64,000 nucleotides of DNA from Actinomycetaceae bacterium (GTDB taxonomy: Bacteria; Actinomycetota; Actinomycetes; Actinomycetales; Actinomycetaceae), in contig JAQYDG010000004.1 of NCBI GenBank assembly GCA_028724265.1, forward strand, positions 124,001 through 188,000, written 5' to 3'. Both the position numbers and the translations under genes were made by a program. Below, piece by piece: positions 25,846 to 33,453 of this stretch (position 1 is its first letter; the number at the start of each line of letters is the position of its first letter). The notes under the pieces were generated by a model. It saw only the letters and a list, made by a program, of their open reading frames with translations. It made no database searches and had not been told where the DNA came from.

Positions 25846-27135
25846 CTATGAAGGATTCTCATCACTCCGTTGACGGCGGTGCCGGCCATGCGGGCGTGGG
25901 GATGGCGTGCCGCCACTAGCCTGCTCGTCCTCACTCTTCTGAACCGGGCTCTCGTGCATAGGGCGAGAGCCTTGTGCTGCAGCTTTTCTCGTCGCTTCAC
26001 CTTGCGTCGTCTCGGATTCAGACGCTGAGGATCCTGCAGAATCGGCGCCAGTCACAGCTTCATCCCGATCCTCGGCATTCTCGGGATCCTCACGCGGAGA
26101 ACGCCACACTGGAGTAGCACCAGCAGCAGTGTGCGACTTCTCAGTCTCGAAGGGGCGATAGCCTAAATCAGTAGTGCCTCTGCGCCCGCCGAGAGATCGA
26201 ATCCGATCCATCAAGCCACGCGGGTCATAGGCTGTATGAGCTCGCATCCCCTCGTCATGCGTATCCACAGAGGCAAGAAACTGTTCTGCCGCCCTACCGA
26301 TTTCGTCAACGCTAGGAATCTCAAATTCATTGGGCGGCGCCGGGACAAACCCTGGCATGGAACCGCGGGCATCGTAGTCATGCTCGATATGCTCGATGAT
26401 CTCGCCGAGTTGCTCATTCTGCTCCACAAGTTGGTTCAACGCCTCATCTTCCTCTGCAGCCCTCTCCTGGAGATCCCCCACAGGAAAGCTGAGGCCAGTC
26501 ACATGCGAGAGCATTCCGAGTGCTGCCGAGGCTCCGGAAGCAAACGTATGGCGCGCCATATAAAACGGCACTCGCACCGCCACATTCGTCGTGGCAACGT
26601 CGCCGCCGCTCAACAGATACTCAAAATAATCAGCAAAACCTCCCGAAAACCAGAAATCAGCTGGCATAGGGGTCGCTCCAACGTTCGGATCGGAGGAACG
26701 CACAGTCATCTCAGCAGGTCGCGTATGCGTAGCAGGCGCACCAAAGGAGGAAAGCGAAAAGATCCGTGTGATATGAAAATGGTCGATCACGTCCACCATA
26801 TCTGACGCCAATGCGTCCCACGAGAAATCTGGTTCGGAGCCATGCAGCCGCAGAAATTCCCGACCCTCCATATCGCGTGCAAAAGAGAGCACCATACCTG
26901 AGCGCGCCATCGCCACGAGCTGTCCTTCGTGATAATGCATAGCAGGATGGACTGCTCGATAGTCCGTCAACGGATCCACATCGAACTGTGCCGCAACCCG
27001 CTCGTCAAGCTCCTTGAGCTGATTCGAAATCAGGTGCGAAATTGAACCAGCATCCGTCATCGGATCCAGAAGATTCATCACTAAGGTATCCACTGCAGAC
27101 TCTGGTTCTGCGCTAAAGCTGACGAAGTGCGACAT
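25846..27135 (-). CDS. PAC2-family protein (proteasome-assembly-chaperone-like)
   Basis: Protein of 429 residues. The N-terminal two thirds match the actinobacterial PAC2 family: LLDPMTDAGSISHLISNQL, HYHEGQLVAMARSG and ITRIFSLSSFGAPATHTRP. The FPVGDLQERAAEEDEALNQL helix region follows. The C-terminal 130 residues are polar and disordered. PAC2 proteins resemble eukaryotic 20S proteasome assembly chaperones; the bacterial role is unknown, and no proteasome genes are in this window. AGGGAGGAAAC sits just before ATG 27135. It is divergent from helD with about 150 bp between. Confidence 0.88.
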   Translation of the reverse strand: MSHFVSFSAEPESAVDTLVMNLLDPMTDAGSISHLISNQLKELDERVAAQFDVDPLTDYRAVHPAMHYHEGQLVAMARSGMVLSFARDMEGREFLRLHGSEPDFSWDALASDMVDVIDHFHITRIFSLSSFGAPATHTRPAEMTVRSSDPNVGATPMPADFWFSGGFADYFEYLLSGGDVATTNVAVRVPFYMARHTFASGASAALGMLSHVTGLSFPVGDLQERAAEEDEALNQLVEQNEQLGEIIEHIEHDYDARGSMPGFVPAPPNEFEIPSVDEIGRAAEQFLASVDTHDEGMRAHTAYDPRGLMDRIRSLGGRRGTTDLGYRPFETEKSHTAAGATPVWRSPREDPENAEDRDEAVTGADSAGSSASESETTQGEATRKAAAQGSRPMHESPVQKSEDEQASGGTPSPRPHGRHRRQRSDENPS

Positions 27136-27289
27136 GTTTCCTCCCTTAGGTATTCTTCCACAGCACGCAGCCCTTCCGCTCCCCTATCGGCTCAAAGCGA
27201 TCAGATGACCGTAAGCTGTATCTCCCCTTCCGTTACACCAGGCAAGTGCGGGATAATAGAAGGCCAGATTTTTTCAGGAAGGACGTCTC

Positions 27290-29725
27290 GTGGCAGTTTC
27301 CACTCATGACCGTGCGCCGAGCCCAAACACTTTTTCAAGCGCAAAAGCCGCTGCCATCGCAAGTGAACAACAGTTCGTTGATCGAGCTTACGGCCTTTTG
27401 GACGCCAAAATTTCCGACTATTCTTCGAAGCTTTCCTCCACACAAAAATATGATATTGATGAGGTCGACAGGACGCTGCGACGCACGTCGTACGCAGAAC
27501 GCGATGAGGCAATCGCCCGCATTTCACGCGAGTTGCAGCGACTGACCAACGTGGAAGACAAACTCGTTTTCGGCAGGCTCGACTTCACGGATGGCAGAAC
27601 TGAGCACATCGGCCGCATTGGGCTGTTGGATGACGACCAAGACGCTGTTCTTCTTGACTGGCGTGCTCCACAGGCTCAAGCTTTTTACCAAGCCACAGGT
27701 GCACACCCGCTTGGTGCCAAGGCACGGCGCCACATTGCTACGCGCAGCCGCACCGTCATCGATGTTGACGATGAGCTTTTGGAACCCACGGACTCATCCT
27801 CGACCGTTGAGCTCACCGGTGAAGGCGCTCTGATGCAGGCACTCGGCTCTGCTCGTAGCGGGCGGATGAGCGATATCGTCGCCACCATTCAAACCGAACA
27901 GGACGCGATTATTCGTGCCGATTCGCGCAAGCCACTGGTAGTTCAGGGCGGCCCCGGAACCGGGAAAACCGCCGTCGCGCTCCACCGCGCCGCCTATGTT
28001 CTGTATACAGAAAGAAAACGCCTGGAACGCTCAGGCGTTCTGATCGTGGGGCCAAGCCACGCGTTCTTGCGCTACATCGACAAGGTTCTCCCATCACTCG
28101 GCGAAACAGATGTGGTGACGTCAACGATCGCTGACCTGCTGCCAGGAATCCGCGCAACGGGAACAGAGAGCACCGAGGCGGCGGAAGTCAAAGGTCGGCT
28201 GGTGTGGAGGGACATCGTCAAACGCGCCGTTCGGGACGTTCTCGAAGCTCCTTTACGCGAACCGGTTCACTTCGAGCTCGATCGTGTGCGTGTTCAGCTG
28301 ACGCCGATGGACATCGAACAAGCTCAAACCAAGGCGCGGCGCACTGGCAAGCCCCACAACGAGGCTCGTCAAACGTACGCAGCTGCGCTCGTTCAAACGC
28401 TGGCCACGCAGGTCGCTCAGGCGCGCAATCTTGACGAAGATGACAACCAATGGATCGCAGCTGATATCTCTGATTCCACAGATGCGCGGCGCGTCATCAA
28501 CAGTCACTGGCTGCCATCATCACCCCAGTGGCTTTTAAGCTACATCTATTCGCATCCTCGCATTCTGGCGTCCATGGCACCGGAGCTCACCGAGAAAGAC
28601 ATCTCAGCCATTACGCGCGGAAAAGAACAGCCGATCACGTCAGCCGATGTTCCAATTCTGGACGAGTTAGCTGAGACTCTTGGAGAATTCATCACTGACG
28701 ATGCAAGGCATCGCCAGGCAGCCGCCGCGCGCGAGCGACAAGAAATTGAAGCGTATGCAGCGCAAACGATCGAGTCACTCCATGTTGGCGACGGACGGGT
28801 GGCAGCCTCCGACTTAGCAGATCGGGTTCAAGATCAAGGTGTGCATTCCCCATTAGCTGAACGTGCGGCCAACGACAGGACGTGGACATATGGTCATGTG
28901 GTGGTTGACGAGGCGCAGGAGCTCTCTCCGATGGCCTGGGAAATGCTGATCCGCCGCTGCCCCTCACGTTCGTTCACGATTGTTGGCGATATTGACCAGC
29001 GCGTCAACGGCGCTCCCTCTGGAGGATGGAAGGATCTTCTAGGTAGGCTCGGTGAGAACTTCACACTCGCCAGAATGACCATCTCCTACCGCACACCTGC
29101 TCGAATTCTTGACGCCGCAGCCACCATGATGAACAACGCCGGATGGCCAGTGCAACCTGTGGTTGGTGCACGCGATGAAGAGGATTCCTTTCATATCGTC
29201 AATCTCCCTGTCGCTGCGGATGCGCAGACGAATAGTAGATCGACGACGCTGCCAGCACCTTCAGCGCATGTGGCTACGCGTTCCGGCAATCGTAGTTACA
29301 GCAATCGTAGTTCTGACACTCGCACCGCCACCACGGCGATGGATGACGTCACACAAGTAACCGATGCGGTCGTCTTAGAAACACAAAAGGCTGCCGCTCA
29401 TCTAGACTCAATCTATGCCACAGGCGACGGACTGATTGGTGTGATTGTTCCTCAACAGTGGCTTGACCCGGTGTACAACGCCCTGGATCGAGCTCAGGCA
29501 TTGCGCGGAATGACCGTCGATCGCTCAGGCATGGTTACATCGGCTCGTATTCATGTCATGAGTGCACAAGATGCAAAAGGCTTGGAGTACGACGCCGTGA
29601 TTGTTCTCGATCCGGGAGTCATTTTCGCAGAAGGACCGGGGAACCTCTATGTTGCGCTGACGCGGACTACCCACACATTGACACTTCTTGCCGCAAGCCC
29701 TTTGCCGAGCGGTTTGGGCGAGTAA
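27290..29725 (+). CDS. helD: HelD-like UvrD/Rep-family ATPase (RNA polymerase recycling)
   Basis: Superfamily 1 NTPase of 811 residues. The N-terminal region (FVDRAYGLLDAKISDYSSKL) is predicted coiled coil, followed by domain 1A with the Walker A motif VQGGPGTGKTAVALHRAAY (about 218-236). DEAQELSPMAWEML is the Walker B region and GDIDQRVNGAPSGG a helicase motif. AQDAKGLEYDAVIVLDPG and YVALTRTTHTL are motifs V/VI. HelD-type proteins remove stalled RNA polymerase from nucleic acid and can confer rifamycin tolerance. GTG 27290 has AGGAAGG upstream. A Ser/Asn/Arg-rich insert near 29230-29340 is unusual. Confidence 0.9.
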   Translation: MAVSTHDRAPSPNTFSSAKAAAIASEQQFVDRAYGLLDAKISDYSSKLSSTQKYDIDEVDRTLRRTSYAERDEAIARISRELQRLTNVEDKLVFGRLDFTDGRTEHIGRIGLLDDDQDAVLLDWRAPQAQAFYQATGAHPLGAKARRHIATRSRTVIDVDDELLEPTDSSSTVELTGEGALMQALGSARSGRMSDIVATIQTEQDAIIRADSRKPLVVQGGPGTGKTAVALHRAAYVLYTERKRLERSGVLIVGPSHAFLRYIDKVLPSLGETDVVTSTIADLLPGIRATGTESTEAAEVKGRLVWRDIVKRAVRDVLEAPLREPVHFELDRVRVQLTPMDIEQAQTKARRTGKPHNEARQTYAAALVQTLATQVAQARNLDEDDNQWIAADISDSTDARRVINSHWLPSSPQWLLSYIYSHPRILASMAPELTEKDISAITRGKEQPITSADVPILDELAETLGEFITDDARHRQAAAARERQEIEAYAAQTIESLHVGDGRVAASDLADRVQDQGVHSPLAERAANDRTWTYGHVVVDEAQELSPMAWEMLIRRCPSRSFTIVGDIDQRVNGAPSGGWKDLLGRLGENFTLARMTISYRTPARILDAAATMMNNAGWPVQPVVGARDEEDSFHIVNLPVAADAQTNSRSTTLPAPSAHVATRSGNRSYSNRSSDTRTATTAMDDVTQVTDAVVLETQKAAAHLDSIYATGDGLIGVIVPQQWLDPVYNALDRAQALRGMTVDRSGMVTSARIHVMSAQDAKGLEYDAVIVLDPGVIFAEGPGNLYVALTRTTHTLTLLAASPLPSGLGE
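29286..29312. repeat. 15-bp tandem repeat inside helD
   Basis: GCAATCGTAGTT occurs at 29286-29297 and 29301-29312, a period of 15 bp. It encodes the near-repeat GNRSY/SNRSS within a polar insertion between helicase domains. Confidence 0.65.
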
Positions 29726-29799
29726 GCCCCGTCACGAAGAATGGGTCGCGGATTATTCACACATTCGAGCCGGAAACAACTAAGCTACAAAGCATAAAC

Positions 29800-29813
29800 T
29801 TACGCTACCGTAA
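29800..29813. promoter_or_regulatory. Inverted repeat TTACG-N4-CGTAA before the acyl-CoA ligase
   Basis: TTACGCTACCGTAA lies 18 bp before the ATG and immediately 5' of the ribosome site. Palindromes of this shape are usual operators of TetR-type regulators of lipid genes. The regulator is not in the window. Assignment is inference. Confidence 0.4.
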
Positions 29814-29831
29814 CTTGTTGAAAGGTGAACG

Positions 29832-31949
29832 ATGGGACGTATGCGAGAGTCCGAGGATGCACACAACAGAGCACACAGTGCAGGTATGAGTAGTGAGACA
29901 ACGAGCGAGCAGCCGCCGGCCAGACCATACTATGCATCCGGAGTGCCTGCTACAATCGACATCCCACAATCGACGATCGACGAATATTTGGCGCAAGCCG
30001 CTCAACGCTATCCAGACCGTATTGCTACAGACTTTTTGGGCCGCACGCGAACATATAGCGAGCTTTTTGAAGAAACACGCCGAGCCATGACAGTGCTCTA
30101 CGACGCGGGCGTGCGCAAGGGCGACACGGTAGCGGTTCTTCTGCCAAGTATTCCTCAACATGTGGTTGCGTTTTTCGCAATTCTCGGTTTGGGTGCTGTA
30201 GTGGCAGAACACAATCCTCTCGCGCCAACTGCAGAGCTCGAATCGGAGCTAGAACGGCATTCCGCCCGCGTGGTAATTGCGTGGGAAAAGACGATTGAAC
30301 AACTTGTGGCGGACGGGAACGTCCACTCCCGCACGTATTTTTCTGTCGATGTTGCTCGTGCGCTTCCCTTGAGGAGCCGGCTACTTCTGCGTTTGCCGAT
30401 CAAAGCTGCGCGAACCCAGCGCGCACAGCTGAAAGGAACAATTCCTCCCGGCGCGCTGAGCTGGGATGATGCAGTGTCGCTTGCACAGCCTTTTGTCCGC
30501 GATGTTGACGCTCAACAGCCCTCAATGGACGACACCGCCGTTCTCGTCCATACGAGTGGGACGACGGGTGTTCCGAAGGCAGCAGAGCTGACACATAGTA
30601 ATCTCGGCGCAAATGCTGAGCAAACACGTCAGTGGCTCGTCTCGCTCAAGGACGGCGAAGAGACGATTGCGGGAGTCCTTCCTTTCTTCCACGCATTCGG
30701 TCTTTTGGCTCTTATCGTTTCGGTGAAAATCGCGGGTACCATCCTGCTGCTGCCAAAATTTGATGTGCCAGCCTTGCTTGCTGCGCATCGGCGGCATCCG
30801 ATTACGCTGTTCCCAGGCGTTGCACCGATGTTCGATCGCTTTTTGAAGGGCGCTGCGCAGATGCGCGACGCGGGAAAACCCGTTGACCTCACGAGTATCA
30901 CCTACGCATTCTCCGGTGCGATGGCTCTCGATCCCCGCATCGCAGCAGAGTGGGAGAAAGCTACTCATGGCCTCATCATTGAAGGCTATGGTATGACGGA
31001 GGCGAGTCCGATTATCAGCGGATCTCCGCTCTCAGCGGAGCGCAGGCCGTCCACACTGGGCATCCCGTTCCCGTCAACCGAAGTGAAATTGGTCGATCCC
31101 GACGATCCGACGCATGAGGTTGCACCAGGCGAAATCGGGGAAATCATCGTGCACGGACCGCAGGTTTTCAAAGGCTATCTTGGCATGCCAGACGAGACCC
31201 GTGAGGTTCTTCTCCCCGGCCGATGGCTGCGCACGGGTGATATTGCGAGGATGGATCGGGGCTTCCTCGTCATGGCTGACCGCAGAAAAGAAGTTATCAT
31301 CAACGGTGGATTTAACATCTACCCATCTCAGGTTGAAGACGCCATCAAGACAATGCCCGGCATCCGTGACGTTGCCGTGGTGGGCATGCCAGAATCGGAG
31401 CGGGGCGAATCGGTCGTTGCTGCACTCGTGTTAGAGCCGGGATCCATGGTTGACCTGGACGCTGTGCGGCGCTGGACCCAGGACAAGCTCTCGCACTACG
31501 CCATGCCCAAATCCATCGCAATTTTGGACGAACTTCCGCATTCCATGATTGGCAAAGTGGTGCGCCGCAATGTAAAGGAGCAGCTGCAGAATTTCGAGCT
31601 GAAGTCTGGAGAATGGAAGCGCAAGGCAGCAGACTTTGCCGACGCGCATTCAGACCACATCGATTCGCTCCGCCAGGCTATGGCAGCAACTGTGAGCTCT
31701 GCAGGCGAGAAACTCGCAGAAATGAAGACACTGGTCTCTGAACCGAAACGCAGACATTCCGAACAGCGCACTGAGGAGAATAGCCAGGGTAGTGCACGGA
31801 ATGCGCACGACGAAAGTCAGGAAGATGGTCGGGAGATCAATCAGCCGTCCGGAACACAGTCGCACTCTCCACGCCGTACGCTTAACGAGGAAACTAGCCT
31901 GCATACTCAGCACATTGACGACGCAAGCAGTCCTGACGAAGCCGATTAA
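29832..31949 (+). CDS. Long-chain fatty acid--CoA ligase (AMP-binding enzyme)
   Basis: Adenylate-forming enzyme of 705 residues that activates fatty acids to acyl-CoA through an acyl-AMP. The P-loop motif is LVHTSGTTGVPKAAELTHSN (about 235-254). The signature YGMTEASPIISGSP and the hinge LRTGDIARMDRGFLVMADRR are present, with KEVIINGGFNIYP completing the core. The last 110 residues (after about 595) are polar, disordered and not part of the family fold. AAAGGTGAAC precedes ATG 29832. A TTACG-N4-CGTAA inverted repeat lies directly upstream. Chain-length preference cannot be read from sequence. Confidence 0.92.
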   Translation: MGRMRESEDAHNRAHSAGMSSETTSEQPPARPYYASGVPATIDIPQSTIDEYLAQAAQRYPDRIATDFLGRTRTYSELFEETRRAMTVLYDAGVRKGDTVAVLLPSIPQHVVAFFAILGLGAVVAEHNPLAPTAELESELERHSARVVIAWEKTIEQLVADGNVHSRTYFSVDVARALPLRSRLLLRLPIKAARTQRAQLKGTIPPGALSWDDAVSLAQPFVRDVDAQQPSMDDTAVLVHTSGTTGVPKAAELTHSNLGANAEQTRQWLVSLKDGEETIAGVLPFFHAFGLLALIVSVKIAGTILLLPKFDVPALLAAHRRHPITLFPGVAPMFDRFLKGAAQMRDAGKPVDLTSITYAFSGAMALDPRIAAEWEKATHGLIIEGYGMTEASPIISGSPLSAERRPSTLGIPFPSTEVKLVDPDDPTHEVAPGEIGEIIVHGPQVFKGYLGMPDETREVLLPGRWLRTGDIARMDRGFLVMADRRKEVIINGGFNIYPSQVEDAIKTMPGIRDVAVVGMPESERGESVVAALVLEPGSMVDLDAVRRWTQDKLSHYAMPKSIAILDELPHSMIGKVVRRNVKEQLQNFELKSGEWKRKAADFADAHSDHIDSLRQAMAATVSSAGEKLAEMKTLVSEPKRRHSEQRTEENSQGSARNAHDESQEDGREINQPSGTQSHSPRRTLNEETSLHTQHIDDASSPDEAD

Positions 31950-31973
31950 GCTGCAGTTCTAAACTACTGCAGC
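31950..31973. terminator. Hairpin between convergent acyl-CoA ligase and nrdR
   Basis: GCTGCAGT (31950-31957) and ACTGCAGC (31966-31973) form a perfect 8-bp stem with an 8-nt loop. It begins directly after the ligase stop codon. No T-run follows, so a termination role is only likely by position. Confidence 0.45.
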
Positions 31974-31986
31974 GATGATCAAATGG

Positions 31987-32481
31987 TCATTCGCCGATCG
32001 CAAGTGCGAGGGGCTGTTGCTCTCCCCTCGCACTTGCCAGCTCGGCGCGCAACGAGGCAATCGCATTTTCAAAATCGTCAAGGGAATCGAATTTAAGATA
32101 CACCGACGCAAACCGCAAGTATGCAACGGCGTCAAGCCGTTTCAAAGGAACAAGGATCGCGCGACCAATATCTTGGGAGTTAACATTCGCAGTACCAGCC
32201 GCATGCAGGGTATCTTCAACATCCTGCGCAAGTCTTTCAAGGTCGTCATCGCTGACCGGTCTACCCTGGCACGCCCTACGCACGCCTGAAATAACTTTCG
32301 AGCGGGAAAACGGCTCCATCGCCCCAGAACGCTTGCGCACCATGAGCATCATAGATTCGAAGGTGGTGAAGCGACGGTGACACGTTAGGCACTCGCGTCG
32401 CCGCCGAATGGCGTTTCCTTCTTCGAACATTCGGGAATCGACCACTCTGGATTCTGTGGAGTGACAAAACGGGCAATGCAC
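31987..32481 (-). CDS. nrdR: Ribonucleotide reductase repressor NrdR
   Basis: Regulator of 164 residues that represses nrd genes in response to ATP/dATP. The N-terminal zinc ribbon has [15 protein letters not shown] and [12 protein letters not shown] (cysteines at about 3, 6, 31 and 34). The ATP-cone domain covers about 46-136 ([20 protein letters not shown]). The start GTG 32481 has no proper Shine-Dalgarno, but TAATCT lies 6 nt upstream, so the mRNA is probably leaderless. The last 17 residues (from about [16 protein letters not shown]) are encoded by a perfect 14-bp hairpin and are probably not conserved. The order nrdR, SOS membrane gene, lexA matches Mycobacterium and Corynebacterium. 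Confidence 0.96.
   Translation of the reverse strand: MHCPFCHSTESRVVDSRMFEEGNAIRRRRECLTCHRRFTTFESMMLMVRKRSGAMEPFSRSKVISGVRRACQGRPVSDDDLERLAQDVEDTLHAAGTANVNSQDIGRAILVPLKRLDAVAYLRFASVYLKFDSLDDFENAIASLRAELASARGEQQPLALAIGE
32000..32037 (-). terminator. 14-bp perfect hairpin at the 3' end of nrdR
   Basis: GCAAGTGCGAGGGG (32000-32013) pairs exactly with 32024-32037 across a 10-nt loop. It overlaps the last codons of nrdR. Only a short T-run follows on the minus strand. It could terminate transcription or stabilise the mRNA 3' end. Confidence 0.55.
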
Positions 32482-32487
32482 CCTTTT

Positions 32488-32493
32488 AGATTA
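32488..32493 (-). promoter_or_regulatory. -10 box of a probable leaderless nrdR transcript
   Basis: TAATCT (5/6 to TATAAT) on the minus strand ends 6 nt before GTG 32481 and no ribosome site intervenes. The spacing places the first transcribed base at the start codon. Confidence 0.5.
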
Positions 32494-32597
32494 GGTGTTT
32501 CATATCAATTCCCGCAAGTACTGGTTGAGCTGCGCATCTAACTGACGCGCCTTCAAGCACTCGTCTTTATATCAGCACGCCAGTCTTATGTTAACTT

Positions 32598-33233
32598 TCA
32601 TATCAGCACACCACCGGAAACCACAGGAACGCTGGCAGATAACACATCACCCACAACACCGAGAGCATCCAAGCCCGGCAGGAGCGCGTTAGTCACTTCC
32701 ACCACAACGACAGCTGCAACAACCACGAAAAGAGCAAGCACGACTACAAACATCGCATGCGCTTGTTGCACCCCAAGTGAGTGCTGCGCCGGATGTGCAC
32801 GGCGTTGAGGCGATGAATACCGTTGAGGGCGAGACAGCACATGATGTTGAGCCTCCGAGCTAGTGCCCTCACGTACACGAGCTGCGGGTACAGGCGCACG
32901 ACCAGTGAATAAAACGCCGGCTGGTTCGACCCGAGAATCGACACGCTGCATCACAGAACGATGAGACCCTGGCTGTTCCGACTGTTCCCGATACGCCTGT
33001 TGCTGATGCACCGTGCGACCAGCGTTCACATTGCGACCGACGTTCAGCTTGCGACTGGCATCCGCCACGCCACTGGTATCCGCCGCGCTGTGCACGCCGC
33101 CGGGAAGATCCTGATATACGTTCTGTAACACATGCAGACTCTCTCCAGAATCGCCAGTGCCACCATAGTGAAGTTCTGGACGGCGATAGTCCGCAAAACG
33201 AGAGCTCTCCTCGTCAACAGTCAGTGCAGACAC
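32598..33233 (-). CDS. SOS-controlled single-pass membrane protein, positional counterpart of ChiZ/DivS
   Basis: Protein of 211 residues with no family I can name from sequence. The first about 155 residues are polar and Arg/Gln/Ser-rich. One strong membrane helix follows (AMFVVVLALFVVVAAVVVVE, about 158-177), then about 30 mild residues ending VSGGVLI. GTG 33233 has AAAGGA 8 nt upstream. It is divergent from lexA and upstream of nrdR, exactly the place of M. tuberculosis ChiZ (Rv2719c) and C. glutamicum DivS, SOS-induced division suppressors. No LysM motif is recognisable, only a weak GDVLS in VVGDVLSASVP. Two SOS boxes directly follow its promoter. A role as damage-induced division inhibitor is inference. 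Confidence 0.8.
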   Translation of the reverse strand: MSALTVDEESSRFADYRRPELHYGGTGDSGESLHVLQNVYQDLPGGVHSAADTSGVADASRKLNVGRNVNAGRTVHQQQAYREQSEQPGSHRSVMQRVDSRVEPAGVLFTGRAPVPAARVREGTSSEAQHHVLSRPQRYSSPQRRAHPAQHSLGVQQAHAMFVVVLALFVVVAAVVVVEVTNALLPGLDALGVVGDVLSASVPVVSGGVLI

Positions 33234-33245
33234 AATCAGTTCCTT

Positions 33246-33261
33246 TCGAACGTGTGTTCCG
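33246..33261. promoter_or_regulatory. SOS (LexA) box 1
   Basis: TCGAACGTGTGTTCCG carries the GAAC-N4-GTTC core of actinobacterial LexA sites. It lies between the -10 box and the start of the membrane-protein gene. Confidence 0.85.
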
Positions 33262-33274
33262 AACGTCTGTTCGA
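33259..33274. promoter_or_regulatory. SOS (LexA) box 2, overlapping box 1
   Basis: CCGAACGTCTGTTCGA has a perfect GAAC-N4-GTTC core and shares three bases with box 1; the centres are 13 bp apart. It abuts the -10 box (33275-33280) of the minus-strand gene. Confidence 0.9.
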
Positions 33275-33303
33275 ATTCTAACGCAGCTAGAAACAATTGT
33301 CTA
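33275..33303 (-). promoter_or_regulatory. Promoter of the SOS membrane-protein gene
   Basis: On the minus strand TAGACA (33303-33298) and TAGAAT (33280-33275), each 5/6 to consensus, are 17 bp apart. SOS boxes flank both elements, so LexA should block polymerase completely. Confidence 0.65.
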
Positions 33304-33317
33304 GAACAAACGTTCGA
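33302..33317. promoter_or_regulatory. SOS (LexA) box 3
   Basis: TAGAACAAACGTTCGA has the GAAC-N4-GTTC core. It overlaps the -35 elements proposed for both divergent promoters and may serve both genes. Confidence 0.85.
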
Positions 33318-33342
33318 CAAATCGTGGTCAATCTGATATCTT
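33313..33342 (+). promoter_or_regulatory. Candidate lexA promoter
   Basis: TTCGAC (33313-33318) and TATCTT (33337-33342) are spaced by 18 bp, with the -35 box inside SOS box 3. The leader to the lexA GTG is about 105 nt. Confidence 0.45.
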
Positions 33343-33453
33343 TTAAGAGTCAGGGCAGACAGGCTCTCAACAAGTACATCAGTCGTTGAACCACTGTGAA
33401 TGATTACTGACTGTGCAGATGTTATTGGGTTTATAGAACTGTGAGGGGGCGTC

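Noticed and set aside
32482..32597. Hidden LysM or frameshifted continuation of the SOS membrane protein
   Set aside because: All three frames downstream of its stop were read; none gives a PGDTL-like LysM motif, only a short helix-like LKARQLDAQLNQYL frame.
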